DNA of 64,000 nucleotides, from assembly GCA_964475985.1 (NCBI GenBank), contig CAYYYP010000007.1, positions 1 to 64,000 on the forward strand, read 5' to 3'. Below are positions 27,132-36,775 of the stretch, piece after piece. The notes below the pieces were generated by a model. It made no database searches. It saw only the letters and a list, made by a program, of their open reading frames with translations, and was not told the origin of the DNA. Position numbers and translations under genes: made by a program. The stretch's first letter is position 1, and each line of letters starts with the position of its first letter. The stretch is from CAYYYP01 sp964475985 (GTDB lineage: Bacteria; Bdellovibrionota; UBA1018; CAYHWW01).

Positions 27132-27935
27132 ATGGCGCGTCCTATAAAAACACGTGAAACAAGTTCTTCTAAAACCCTTAAGGCAAAGCCTTCCAAAAAG
27201 GCTACCACCAAACTAGCTACCCCAAAAACGGCGGCTAGGACTTTGGCGAAATCTCTCGCTAAGGCAACTTCCATGTCGTCGGCTAAGCAAGCCCTGGAGA
27301 AGACATTGGGTCGGCCCATCGTGGTGCAGAAAAACGGGGACTCAACTACCCCGACTTCTTCTAGCAACAAACGGCCAATCTTTCGTGCATCCCAGTACAG
27401 TACGACTCCCTCGATTTCTTTTCTTTTTGAAGATGCATCTTCGGAAGATGTTCGTTTTAACGTCGGCGACAACGCCGTTTACCCGGCTCATGGAGTCGCG
27501 GTGATCAAACGCATCGATGAACGTGAAGTGGGCGGGAAGAAAAAACAATTTTACGTTCTTCAGGTTCTGGAAAATGAAATGACCATCATGGTTCCTACGG
27601 ACAACGCGAAAGCCGTTGGCCTGCGCCCCATCGTAGGTTCAAAAGAAATTCTGAACGTTTATAAAATTCTTCAGATGAAAGACGTTCGTGTGGATAACAC
27701 CACCTGGAACCGCCGCTACCGTGAATGCATGGAAAAGATCCGCACGGGTTCGGTTTACGAAATCGCTGAGGTTTTACGAAATCTTTATATTTTGAAAAAC
27801 AATAAAGATCTCTCCTTTGGCGAACGTAAGATGCTCGATACGGCAAAACAATTGCTGGTGAGAGAGCTCTCCATCGCGAAAAAAACCGATGAGCAAAGCA
27901 TTGAAGCTGAACTCAGTTCCATTTTTGGCGACTGA
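27132..27935 (+). CDS. CarD-family RNA polymerase-binding regulator with a basic N-terminal tail
   Basis: A 267-residue protein. ATG 27132 is chosen because GAGGTGG lies eight bases upstream; a GTG at 27120 is inside that motif. Residues about 105-160 form the RNA-polymerase-interacting Tudor-like module (FNVGDNAVYPAHGVAVIKRI), and the following helical part (NRRYRECMEKIRTGSVYEIAEVL) is the DNA-binding half of CarD/CdnL. The first 100 residues are instead a disordered Lys/Ala/Thr/Ser-rich tail (KTLKAKPSKKATTKLATPKT) resembling histone H1. CarD proteins stabilise open promoter complexes. The gene is followed, 73 bases later, by gltX. Confidence 0.92.
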   Translation: MARPIKTRETSSSKTLKAKPSKKATTKLATPKTAARTLAKSLAKATSMSSAKQALEKTLGRPIVVQKNGDSTTPTSSSNKRPIFRASQYSTTPSISFLFEDASSEDVRFNVGDNAVYPAHGVAVIKRIDEREVGGKKKQFYVLQVLENEMTIMVPTDNAKAVGLRPIVGSKEILNVYKILQMKDVRVDNTTWNRRYRECMEKIRTGSVYEIAEVLRNLYILKNNKDLSFGERKMLDTAKQLLVRELSIAKKTDEQSIEAELSSIFGD

Positions 27936-28008
27936 TTTTCAATTTCGTCCAAAATCAGATTAAATCTGAAGTGCAAAATTTCTTCATGATGTTATCTCTA
28001 TAGGCATT

Positions 28009-29556
28009 ATGACGACATCCTCATCTTCACCGGTTCGTGTTCGTTTTGCGCCTAGCCCCACGGGTTATCTTCATGTGGGGGGCGCGCGCACCATTCTTTT
28101 TAACTGGCTCTATGCCCGGCACACCGGCGGAAAACTCATTCTTCGGATCGAGGATACCGATCAAAAACGCTCAACGCCGGAAGCGGAGCGAATGCAGATC
28201 CAAGATATCCATTGGTTAGGTTTAATGTACGAGGAAGGCCCGGATGTCGGCGGGCCCCACGCGCCCTATCGGCAATCCGAGCGCCAAGACATTTACAAAA
28301 AATATGCAAATCAACTTATGGCCAACGGCCAGGCCTATCATTGTTTCTGCTCCGATGCGATTCTTGATCAAAAACGCCAGGCTGCTTTGAAACTGGGCAC
28401 CGTTCCTCAGTACGATGGAACATGCCGTAAACTTTCCAAAGAAGAAGTGAGTCAGAGACTTGCCGCGGGTGAAAAAGCGCTGGTGAGGTTCAAAGCGCCA
28501 ATCAAGGTTTACACCGTTCATGATTTAGTGCGGGGTGATGTGACCTTTCATGAGAATCAAGTAGGGGACTTCGTAGTGCTACGAAGTGATGGCATGCCGG
28601 TTTATAACTTCTGCTGCATCATCGATGATCACCTCATGGACATCACCCATGTAATACGGGCAGAGGAGCACCTTTCGAATACTGTAAGGCAGCTCATGCT
28701 TTTTGAGGCATTTGGCTGGGCGCCTCCGCAATTTGCTCACTGTTCATTAATCTTAGGCGCTGATCGCTCTAAACTTTCTAAACGTCATGGCGCCACCAGC
28801 GTGCATCAGTACGCAGAACAGGGATTTTTGCGAGAAGCGCTTCTGAATTTCATGGTGCTCCTGGGATGGTCTTCCCCCGAAGGCAGTGAAATCATGACGA
28901 TTGATGAAATCATAAAGCAATTTAGTTTAGATCGTTTCAATAAGGCACCGTCCGTATTTGATCCGCAAAAGTTGAAGTGGATGAATGGTCAGTACATTAG
29001 GGCAATGCCCCTGGACGAAATCTTCGCACGGGCTCTGCCTTTTATTGAAAAGAGCGGATTGCCCCTGCAGGGTAAATCAAAGGACTGGATGAAGGCCGCG
29101 TTTGATACCATTCGTGGACACCTTGAGGTCTTGACCGACGTTACGAAATTCTTGGGCCTTTATTTCGAGGAATCTTTTTTGCTGGAAGAAGATGCTCTAG
29201 CATTTTCTAAAGATCAGGCCTTTCTTCCCGTGGCTCAGGCTCTGCGTCAGGAGCTTGAAGCTCACGTGGCCAAAAATGGAGATGCACTTACCGCCGAAGA
29301 TTTCTCAGAAATTCAGAATCGGGTGAAAACTGCCTCGGGAGCTAAGGGCAAGGGCCTTTTTATGTCCATGCGAGTAGCGCTTACGGCGCAGTGCCATGGC
29401 CCAGAATTAAAACTAGTGTTGCCGCTGCTTGGTGCAAAGGCAGCGCTTTCTCGCGTTCAGCGCATGCTTGAAGGAAAGGTTGCGGTGAAGCCTAAAGTTA
29501 CCGAAGCCGAACTCACCGACGAGCTTGAAGCCGAAGCGGAGCATGCCCTAGAGTAA
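28009..29556 (+). CDS. gltX: Glutamyl-tRNA synthetase
   Basis: A 515-residue class I aminoacyl-tRNA synthetase. It attaches glutamate to tRNA-Glu, and possibly to tRNA-Gln if an amidotransferase exists. The first signature is HVGG at residues 22-25 within APSPTGYLHVGG. The second is KLSKRHG at about residue 255. A zinc-type cluster CFCS with a downstream YDGTC matches the CxC-(n)-YxxxC motif of bacterial GluRS. The anticodon-binding C-terminus is present and ends in an acidic tail (ELTDELEAEAEHALE). It lies three bases before cysS, so the two synthetases are probably co-transcribed. Confidence 0.97.
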   Translation: MTTSSSSPVRVRFAPSPTGYLHVGGARTILFNWLYARHTGGKLILRIEDTDQKRSTPEAERMQIQDIHWLGLMYEEGPDVGGPHAPYRQSERQDIYKKYANQLMANGQAYHCFCSDAILDQKRQAALKLGTVPQYDGTCRKLSKEEVSQRLAAGEKALVRFKAPIKVYTVHDLVRGDVTFHENQVGDFVVLRSDGMPVYNFCCIIDDHLMDITHVIRAEEHLSNTVRQLMLFEAFGWAPPQFAHCSLILGADRSKLSKRHGATSVHQYAEQGFLREALLNFMVLLGWSSPEGSEIMTIDEIIKQFSLDRFNKAPSVFDPQKLKWMNGQYIRAMPLDEIFARALPFIEKSGLPLQGKSKDWMKAAFDTIRGHLEVLTDVTKFLGLYFEESFLLEEDALAFSKDQAFLPVAQALRQELEAHVAKNGDALTAEDFSEIQNRVKTASGAKGKGLFMSMRVALTAQCHGPELKLVLPLLGAKAALSRVQRMLEGKVAVKPKVTEAELTDELEAEAEHALE

Positions 29557-29559
29557 ACC

Positions 29560-31083
29560 ATGGGATTTCAATACCAGAGTTATAACCAAAAACCGTTTCG
29601 CATCACCGACACCCTCCAAAGAAAAAAAGTACCTTTTTCTCCGGCAGAACCCGGCAAAGTTCTGTTCTATACATGCGGTCCCACCGTTTACGGGCCGTTG
29701 CACATCGGAAACGCTCGCTCGCTTTATGTTCCGGATGTCATGACCAGGTGGCTGAGGCACATCGGGTATGAAGTAAATTATGTACGCAACTACACCGATG
29801 TGGACGATAAAATTATCACCCGCGCGAATGAAGAAAAAGTGAGCGCCCAGGAAATCGCTCAGCGTTACACGGATTATTGCGAAGAAGATTTAAAACAGCT
29901 CGGCCTACAGGCCCCTTCCCGCACCGTGAACGTCACCGAATCCATGGATGACATCATAAAAACTATTGAACTTCTCATCCAGCGGGGCATTGCCTACGTG
30001 GAGGCGGGCGAAGTTTTTTACGCCATTGAAAAGTTTGCCACCTACGGAAAGCTCTCCGGAAAAAAAACGGATGATCTGCTTTCGGGGGTTCGCATTTCCG
30101 TTTCGGAAAATAAACGAAACCCATTGGACTTCTCATTGTGGAAACCGGCCAAACCAGGTGAACCGCATTGGGCAAGCCCGTGGGGCGAAGGTCGACCCGG
30201 TTGGCATATTGAATGTTCGGCCATGGTATTGAGATGGCTTGGCGAAACCATTGACTTGCATCACGGCGGGCAAGATTTGATTTTTCCGCATCACGAAAAT
30301 GAAATTGCCCAAAGTGAGGGCGCCACGCAAAAGACTTTTTCCCGCCACTGGGTACATACGGGTTTTCTTACGGTGAACGGCGAGAAGATGAGTAAGTCTT
30401 TAGGCAATGTTTTAGATATCCGTGTCTTCCTGGAAAGTTATGGGGCGGAAGTTCTAAAATACTTATTTCTAAAACACCATTACCGTGCAGCCTTTGATTT
30501 TAACGATCAGGCATTGGATGAAGTTCTTCACGAATTAGAACGCATTTATCTGGCGCAGGCGTGGGCTATTGGCGTGGTGGAACGCGCGAGCACCGCTGAG
30601 GCTAGCATTGCGGGCGCCGATGCGTTTCAAGGTTTAGAAGGACGGGCGCAGAAAATTTTAAGCTGCATTGAGGACGAACTCTTTAATGACTTTAATACGC
30701 CTGGCGTGCTGGGACAGCTCTTTGTTTATATCCGGGAGCTTAATCATGCGCAGAACTCCGCCAAGGAGCTAACGGCCTCAACTGTAAAAGTAGCGCAGGA
30801 ATTTTTAGCGCTGTTTCGCGAAGAGCTTTCAAAACTCTTGGGCGTATTTGCGGAAGATGTCACTGATTTCATGGCGCGCGTTGCCAGCATTCGTGCGACC
30901 CGCTCTCAAAAAAGCGGCGTGGGCGTGCCTACGTCGGAGGAAATTGAAGCATTCATCGAAGAACGAAAACTAGCGCGGGTGAATAAGAATTTTGCCCGCT
31001 CCGATGAGATTCGCAAAGAGTTAGATGCGCGCGGCGTGATCCTTATGGATTCTCCGCAAGGTACTACATGGAAGTACAAATAA
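29560..31083 (+). CDS. cysS: Cysteinyl-tRNA synthetase
   Basis: A 507-residue class I synthetase. CGPTVYGPLHIGNARS holds the HIGH motif and the first zinc-ligand Cys. WHIECSAM and HHGGQDLIFPHHENE supply the other zinc ligands used to recognise cysteine. KMSKSLGN is the second class I signature at about residue 276. The C-terminal anticodon region with FARSDEIRKELDARGVILMD is complete. The stop lies one base from the stop of the convergent gene at 31085, so no separate terminator fits between them. Confidence 0.97.
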   Translation: MGFQYQSYNQKPFRITDTLQRKKVPFSPAEPGKVLFYTCGPTVYGPLHIGNARSLYVPDVMTRWLRHIGYEVNYVRNYTDVDDKIITRANEEKVSAQEIAQRYTDYCEEDLKQLGLQAPSRTVNVTESMDDIIKTIELLIQRGIAYVEAGEVFYAIEKFATYGKLSGKKTDDLLSGVRISVSENKRNPLDFSLWKPAKPGEPHWASPWGEGRPGWHIECSAMVLRWLGETIDLHHGGQDLIFPHHENEIAQSEGATQKTFSRHWVHTGFLTVNGEKMSKSLGNVLDIRVFLESYGAEVLKYLFLKHHYRAAFDFNDQALDEVLHELERIYLAQAWAIGVVERASTAEASIAGADAFQGLEGRAQKILSCIEDELFNDFNTPGVLGQLFVYIRELNHAQNSAKELTASTVKVAQEFLALFREELSKLLGVFAEDVTDFMARVASIRATRSQKSGVGVPTSEEIEAFIEERKLARVNKNFARSDEIRKELDARGVILMDSPQGTTWKYK

Positions 31084-31084
31084 G

Positions 31085-32728
31085 TTAATTTGGCAGCTGC
31101 TGCAGTTGGTTTAGGATTTCATAAAGCGCTGGTTTGACGTCTCGGCAAGTTTGAAAAATGCTGCGGTAATTTTCATTTTCAATGATGCGTTCAAATTCCG
31201 TCGGCAGGTTTAAGTACGCAAGCGAGCGATGGCCTTCCCTCACGCCGGAATTTCCAAGTTCGGCGTGAGCGGTCACTAGGCGTTTGAAATGCGAAAGCGT
31301 CTGGGTCAGCTGGCGGCAAAGGACGCGGGAATGATAGGGCGCCGCGATGAACGGGAAATCTCTGAGTTGAAAAGTTAAGCTCCGGAGGGTCGCTAAAACG
31401 CCCTCAGCAAGACTTGCCAGTTGATGCTCACGGCGATGAGTTTCGGAATCAAGCGTGCCACCTAAGAACAATCCAGGGGCGGTGAAACTCCAGCCGCGAA
31501 GGTTATCTCGTGCGACCCCCCCTGAAACGGTAAGGCTAAGCGCGTACGGCACAATCTCAAGGCTTGCCCCGGAGTTTAAGTTAAAACCATTTTCAAAATT
31601 AGTGCTGCCTGAAAATTGAAAAGCTAGGGATGCGTCAGCCCCTTGCATTTGAAACGGATGACGCAAAAAAGCTTCGGCATAAAGTTGGGCAGAACCAGGC
31701 GGCAACTGGCCCGGGCCATATCTGGGTTCCTCTAAATACCAACGCAGACGCGAATTTAAGGAAAGGTCCCACCCTCCATGAGCGTGGCTTCTTGCTACTT
31801 GGTCCCTCAGCTGCAATTCAAGGTAACTACCGGCTTCACCATCGCGTGCATTGAACTGATGATATGCGCCAATGCTGGTTTCAAATGTTCTTGCCTGTAG
31901 AGTGAGGCCTGCCCCGGTCAGAGTTCGCCAGTCGAAGCCAAAATTGCGGAGTTCAAAAAACCATCCTACCCGACTGCGGTTCTGATCAAACCTCCGTATG
32001 GGCAGCGCAACGCGGATTGTGCCCGAGTTCAACGCCGACTGCAGAAGAATAAATCCCAACGTAATCGCGATATCATGACTCACTAAGGTGTTTCGCAAAT
32101 GATTCCACCTCGACCAGGAACTGGGAAACCCTTCGATTCCCGAAAGGCCAAAAATAAAAAGGTCAACGAGTTGTTCGGTTGAAAAAAAAGATGATGCGGT
32201 GTTCAAGAGTTCTAGGAAATCGTTTAGTCCTTCCTGCCCGCTCAATTGCAAAAGCCAGGGCGAAGTTTCGCCAGAAACAGGCAAAGCCGGGTTAAGTGGC
32301 GCAAGGGTGAGTTGGCCTGAGCGCAGATGCCGAGTAAGAATCGTCATAAGTTGAAATCGTAGTCTTGCCGGTAACAAAGCTACCCGTTGCCGAGTGTCGG
32401 GTTCTAGTAGCCAAGGATTGCCGACCATTTGTTGAACGACCTCATTGGTATTGAACGACTGTCCCATCAAGGACAAGAATCGTTGAATGGAACCACCCAT
32501 GACATTGCTACTGTCTAAGTCCGGTGAAACGGTTGAGGTTGAGGTTGAGGTGCCAGTTGACGTGGACGTAGAGTTTGAATCGGTAGCTTCTGCGGGAGCT
32601 AGTTCGGGTGGCGTAGTCTGAGAATAGGCGTACGGAATTGAATGAAGTGTCGCTAAATAAAAAAGAAGTCTGAATGGGGCAGACCCTAACGAAAAAAGTA
32701 ACCACCCCGATATACCCGAAATTTGCAT
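31085..32728 (-). CDS. Exported protein, possible outer-membrane barrel, function unknown
   Basis: A 547-residue protein with a long signal peptide (hydrophobic LLFYLATLHSIPYAYS). After it comes a low-complexity linker of Ser and Thr with a few Gly (SNSTSTSTGTSTSTSTVSP). Residues about 80-240 look helical; about 250-440 show alternating amphipathic strands with aromatic residues (GSYLELQLRDQV, DLSLNSRLRWYLEE, DASLAFQFSG), suggesting a barrel or other all-beta domain. The C-terminal 100 residues are helical with two cysteines. No family is recognised. A similar Thr-rich linker occurs in GspK of this genome. Confidence 0.6.
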   Translation of the reverse strand: MQISGISGWLLFSLGSAPFRLLFYLATLHSIPYAYSQTTPPELAPAEATDSNSTSTSTGTSTSTSTVSPDLDSSNVMGGSIQRFLSLMGQSFNTNEVVQQMVGNPWLLEPDTRQRVALLPARLRFQLMTILTRHLRSGQLTLAPLNPALPVSGETSPWLLQLSGQEGLNDFLELLNTASSFFSTEQLVDLFIFGLSGIEGFPSSWSRWNHLRNTLVSHDIAITLGFILLQSALNSGTIRVALPIRRFDQNRSRVGWFFELRNFGFDWRTLTGAGLTLQARTFETSIGAYHQFNARDGEAGSYLELQLRDQVARSHAHGGWDLSLNSRLRWYLEEPRYGPGQLPPGSAQLYAEAFLRHPFQMQGADASLAFQFSGSTNFENGFNLNSGASLEIVPYALSLTVSGGVARDNLRGWSFTAPGLFLGGTLDSETHRREHQLASLAEGVLATLRSLTFQLRDFPFIAAPYHSRVLCRQLTQTLSHFKRLVTAHAELGNSGVREGHRSLAYLNLPTEFERIIENENYRSIFQTCRDVKPALYEILNQLQQLPN

Positions 32729-32884
32729 AACCCTATAAAGTTCGTATAAACCGCGCCCTCGTTAAGCAATGTGCGTCGCATTACGAAAAATAGTGTAGTG
32801 CGCCTTAAATTCCCATAAATCGGCCCTAAATCCGTCATAAATTCAATTGACACGTGCATGACTCAGGCAGAGTTTTCATAGCCT

Positions 32885-35044
32885 ATGGACCGTAGTTTAT
32901 CGCTTCCGTATCGTCTGCAAAGCGCAAAACCCTTTGAACTTGAATCTCCCTATTCGCCTCAGGGCGACCAGCCGGAAGCCATAAAAAAATTAGTCACGGG
33001 CATCCAATCCAAGACGCCAAGCCATCAGGTCCTTTTGGGCGTCACGGGTTCCGGTAAAACTTTTTCCATGGCTAACGTCATTGCTCAGGTCCAGAAACCA
33101 ACCCTGGTGCTTGCGCCAAATAAAACCCTGGCGGCGCAACTTTTCGTAGAGTTCCGAGAATTTTTTCCAAAAAATGCAGTGGAATATTTTGTAAGTTATT
33201 ACGATTATTATCAACCAGAAGCGTTTATCCCAGCCACCAACACTTACATTGAAAAAGATTCCGCCATCAACGATGACATCGATAAGTTACGGCACTCCGC
33301 TACGCGCAGTCTTTTGGATCGCAACGATGTCATCATCATTTCGAGTGTCTCTTGCATCTATGGTTTAGGTTCACCTGAAGCTTACTCAGGAATGTTGCTT
33401 TACCTTGAGGAAGGCAAAAACCGAAAACGGGAACACATCCTAAAAAAGCTAGTCGAGATCCAGTATACCCGGAGCGATATCGATTTTCATCGCGGCACGT
33501 TCCGCGTGCGAGGCGACATCATCGATATTTTTCCGGCCTATGAAGAAGAACGGGCGGTAAGGGTAGAGCTTTTTGGCGAAGAAGTTGATGCCATTTATGA
33601 AATCGATGCGCTACGGGGTATCAAGCTGGGAAGGCTTGGTCGGGTTACAGTTTACCCGGCAAGCCATTTCGTAACGGACTTGGATTCCCAAAAGCGTGCG
33701 ATTGATTCCATTCAAGTGGAGTTGAGGGAAAGGCTCACGGAGTTCAAAGCTCAGAGCAAGTTTGAGGAAGCGAAACGACTGGAACAGCGAACGCTTTTGG
33801 ATATCGAGATGATCGAAGCGTTAGGTTACTGCCAAGGCATTGAAAATTACTCTCGGCACATCGAGGGTAGGGCTGCGGGAGAAACTCCGCCTACACTTCT
33901 GGACTACTTCCCGAAAGACTTTCTTATGATCATCGATGAGAGCCACGTCACGGTTTCGCAAATCGGTGGAATGTACCGTGGGGATCGTGCGCGCAAAATG
34001 AATTTAGTTGAACATGGATTTCGTCTCCCGTCCGCGCTGGATAATCGGCCCCTGAATTTTGATGAGTTCCAAGAAAAAATGGAACATGTCGTTTATGTGT
34101 CGGCAACACCCGGAGATTACGAACTCAAGCGCAGCGGAGGCGAAGTGGTGGAGCAGATCATCCGGCCCACCGGGCTTTTGGACCCTATCATTGAGGTGAG
34201 GCCCGCCGGAAAACAGGTAGAAGATGTTCATCAAGAAATTGTAAAGCGAGTTGCTTTAGGTGACCGGGTATTGGTTACAACGTTGACTAAAAAATTATCG
34301 GAAACGCTTACGGACTTTTTGGCGAGACAGGGTGTAAAAGTAAAATATTTACATTCCGATATCGACACCCTGGAGCGGGTGGAGATTTTGCGGGAATTGC
34401 GCCAAGGCATTGTCGACGTCATCGTAGGCATCAACTTGCTGCGAGAGGGCCTTGATTTGCCGGAAGTTTCCTTAGTTGCCATTCTTGATGCCGATAAAGA
34501 AGGTTTTCTGCGTAGTACACGATCCCTCATTCAAACCATCGGGCGAGCCGCTAGGAACGAGCAAGGGTATGTGATTATGTACGCCGATCGAATGACAGAC
34601 AGTATGGCTAACGCGATTGGTGAAACCAAAAGGCGCCGCGCGGTTCAAGAAGCGCACAATCAAGTGCATGGCATTACGCCGACCACGGTACGCAAACAAA
34701 TTTCTTCGGGCATCATTCCGGGCTCGACTTTACCGAAGGGCGCTGATTTAGCGGCCTTACTTGAAGGGAAAGGCCCTTCTATGTCGGCAGCCCTAATGCC
34801 GCCGGTAGATGCCATATCTAGCTTAGCATTACTGGACCTGGTGGATGACGATGAACGCACGGCGGTGCTGAGTAAACGGCTAGGACTTTCGGAAGTTCCC
34901 AAAAGCCGAAGGGAAACGGAAAAATTGGTTGAGGCACTGTCCGTAAAAATGAAAGAAGCGGCAAAAAATCTTGAATTTGAAAAAGCGGTTGAAGTGCGGG
35001 AGCGACTTAAGATCGCAAGACAGCTTTCGCTGCTTTTAAAGTAA
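32885..35044 (+). CDS. uvrB: Excinuclease ABC subunit B
   Basis: A 719-residue DNA-damage helicase-like subunit of nucleotide-excision repair. Walker A is GVTGSGKT at residues 52-59. The damage-probing beta-hairpin region YYDYYQPEAFIPATNTYIE follows. IDESHVT is the DEAH-type motif, and QTIGRAARN is motif VI. The C-terminal UVR motif MKEAAKNLEFEKAVEVRERL docks UvrC. The N-terminus is about 15 residues longer than usual. A perfect TTGACA stands at 32847, but no good -10 follows at normal spacing, and I see no convincing LexA-type operator. uvrC is about 6 kb downstream rather than adjacent. Confidence 0.97.
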   Translation: MDRSLSLPYRLQSAKPFELESPYSPQGDQPEAIKKLVTGIQSKTPSHQVLLGVTGSGKTFSMANVIAQVQKPTLVLAPNKTLAAQLFVEFREFFPKNAVEYFVSYYDYYQPEAFIPATNTYIEKDSAINDDIDKLRHSATRSLLDRNDVIIISSVSCIYGLGSPEAYSGMLLYLEEGKNRKREHILKKLVEIQYTRSDIDFHRGTFRVRGDIIDIFPAYEEERAVRVELFGEEVDAIYEIDALRGIKLGRLGRVTVYPASHFVTDLDSQKRAIDSIQVELRERLTEFKAQSKFEEAKRLEQRTLLDIEMIEALGYCQGIENYSRHIEGRAAGETPPTLLDYFPKDFLMIIDESHVTVSQIGGMYRGDRARKMNLVEHGFRLPSALDNRPLNFDEFQEKMEHVVYVSATPGDYELKRSGGEVVEQIIRPTGLLDPIIEVRPAGKQVEDVHQEIVKRVALGDRVLVTTLTKKLSETLTDFLARQGVKVKYLHSDIDTLERVEILRELRQGIVDVIVGINLLREGLDLPEVSLVAILDADKEGFLRSTRSLIQTIGRAARNEQGYVIMYADRMTDSMANAIGETKRRRAVQEAHNQVHGITPTTVRKQISSGIIPGSTLPKGADLAALLEGKGPSMSAALMPPVDAISSLALLDLVDDDERTAVLSKRLGLSEVPKSRRETEKLVEALSVKMKEAAKNLEFEKAVEVRERLKIARQLSLLLK

Positions 35045-35069
35045 CGAGCGCCTTTGATTCGCTTCAAAA

Positions 35070-35111
35070 AAATCGGTCAGAGCACAAAATTATTTGTACC
35101 CTGACCGATTT
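35070..35111 (-). terminator. Terminator after the exported protein at 35123
   Basis: An 11-bp perfect stem AAATCGGTCAG/CTGACCGATTT with a 20-base loop. On the minus strand the stem runs into seven Ts. It sits between two convergent genes, so it may also stop uvrB transcription, though the plus-strand side has only a short T run. Confidence 0.75.
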
Positions 35112-35122
35112 GTAAAATCCTA

Positions 35123-36655
35123 TCAATCGATAGGATAGACTTCTGAGGATCCCGGTGCATTGGGTGCGCCCGGTGCCGGTGCTGCAGGAGGCTGTGGCGC
35201 AGCGGGTGGCTGAGGTGTAGCCGGCGGAGTGCCCGGAGCTTGGGGTGCCGTTGGGGCCGCGTCAGGTGCAGGAGCAGCCGGAGCATTCGGTGCTGGAGAT
35301 TCTTCAGGAGTTTCTTCACCATCTGCGTCGTCGCTTGTATCGACCCCTTCATCTGCGGCGTCATCTGCTCCAGGAGGCGTTGTGTTTGGATCACCGGCTG
35401 GTGCACCGGTTGGCGCAGGTGCCGTCTCCGTCGTTGCGGCTGGTGGCACATTTGTGGGGGGCGCTTGCCGAGCGGCATCTAAGCGAAGTGCAATTGCACT
35501 AGCTCTTTGGGCAATGGCTCGGAGCCGGCCTTCAAGGTCACGTAAATCAGAAGCTGGAAGATAAATCGTTTCGCGGAATGTCACGATGTCGGCCTTCAAC
35601 TGATCCAAATCTCCTTGGAGCTGCGTCGCCGTGATTTCGCCACCATCTAAAGTATTTAGCTGCGCATTAATCACAGCTAAGCTTCGGGCAATGTTGTTAC
35701 GCGCGGTTGTGTCCGCATTTTGTGCGGCAATAGCCCTTTGTTCAGCGGTTGGTTCGGTTTCAACCGGTGGTAATTCAGGCGCTGGTTCTTGGGCCGGCAC
35801 GCTTGCCCCACCTAAAATATTTCCATTGACTTCAACGCTTGCGCCAAAAAAGGCCGTGTCATTTTGGCCGTAGGACCTTAACCAACCCACTTGTGGGACA
35901 AGTGCAAGATTTCCGTTAAGCCCGAGTGGAATACGCGCAGCAACTCTAACGTCGTGGGCAACTCGTCCATAAACATCTAGGAAATGGACATATTGAGCCA
36001 GAATCCCCCAACAACGTGGGCTTAAGCTACAGGTATGAACATATTCTATTGAGGTACCAAAAAGGAAAGCTAGACTAGCACCACTGGGCGCGGTTCCAGA
36101 ACCGATGCCTGCTTGACCCTGTACCCGAAGGCGATCATCCAAGGTATGGAAACCGGCTTGAACTCCGCCAGTAGCAATGCCGTAACTTGCGGTTCCGGGT
36201 GTTACCATCTGTCTAAAATTTACGTTCGCGCCGGCGTAGGGGCGAAAGTGGCGATTCACTAGAGCGTCCCAATTGATGCTTCCACGAATTTGGGTATCGT
36301 TATAATTTCCGGCCGATCCGGTACCGAACACGGCTTGGGCTTCAGCACTTAAAGTGCGGGAGCGGCCTGGACTGGTAAAAGTGCGTTGTTGATATCGGGC
36401 TTGTGCGCCAAGAACTGGAAGTACTCCAGAGGTGGCCGTACCCGCGAGGCCGGCATTAGCGCCCGCAGAAAGAGAACTGGTGGGAGCCGGAGTTGGTGCA
36501 GGGGCTACGGCAACGGATCTTGAAACGACCGTAGTGCGGTTAGCTCCGGAGACGGTTCTTGCGGGAGCTGGATCGGCGTAGCTTAATGTTGATAAGGAAA
36601 AAGAAAGGGCTACGGCCAACGGCGTGGCGGATAAAAATTTTAGGGCGGTATTCAT
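35123..36655 (-). CDS. Outer-membrane-like protein with Pro/Ala-rich acidic tail (paralogue 1)
   Basis: A 510-residue protein starting at ATG 36655 (MNTALKF), with AAAAGGAG upstream; an earlier in-frame start at 36697 would spoil the signal peptide, which ends around LSYADP. Residues about 60-280 show regularly alternating strands and a YVHTCSLSPRCW motif, consistent with an outer-membrane beta-barrel with a small disulfide loop. Residues about 290-400 are a helical coiled-coil-like region (IARSLAVINAQLNTL). The last 100 residues are Pro, Ala, Asp and Glu. The same order occurs in the next gene upstream (36776-37948). The function is unknown. Confidence 0.65.
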   Translation of the reverse strand: MNTALKFLSATPLAVALSFSLSTLSYADPAPARTVSGANRTTVVSRSVAVAPAPTPAPTSSLSAGANAGLAGTATSGVLPVLGAQARYQQRTFTSPGRSRTLSAEAQAVFGTGSAGNYNDTQIRGSINWDALVNRHFRPYAGANVNFRQMVTPGTASYGIATGGVQAGFHTLDDRLRVQGQAGIGSGTAPSGASLAFLFGTSIEYVHTCSLSPRCWGILAQYVHFLDVYGRVAHDVRVAARIPLGLNGNLALVPQVGWLRSYGQNDTAFFGASVEVNGNILGGASVPAQEPAPELPPVETEPTAEQRAIAAQNADTTARNNIARSLAVINAQLNTLDGGEITATQLQGDLDQLKADIVTFRETIYLPASDLRDLEGRLRAIAQRASAIALRLDAARQAPPTNVPPAATTETAPAPTGAPAGDPNTTPPGADDAADEGVDTSDDADGEETPEESPAPNAPAAPAPDAAPTAPQAPGTPPATPQPPAAPQPPAAPAPGAPNAPGSSEVYPID

Positions 36656-36713
36656 GCGTAACGGAACTCCTTTTAAAAAGTAATTAACGCGTCGCATACC
36701 ATGAAATGAAAAA

Positions 36714-36742
36714 GGATCCTAGGCTTGGCCGGCCTAGGATCC
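36714..36742 (-). terminator. Strong terminator between the two paralogous exported-protein genes
   Basis: A perfect 11-bp stem GGATCCTAGGC/GCCTAGGATCC with a 7-base loop. On the minus strand it is followed by TTTTT. It ends transcription of the gene at 36776-37948, so the downstream paralogue needs its own promoter in 36656-36713. Confidence 0.85.
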
Positions 36743-36775
36743 CTTCTTTAAGGAAAAAGAATTTATGAAACGATC

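Noticed and set aside
32847..32875. Perfect TTGACA before uvrB as a promoter
   Set aside because: No acceptable -10 element at 16-18 bases; not called, only noted with uvrB.
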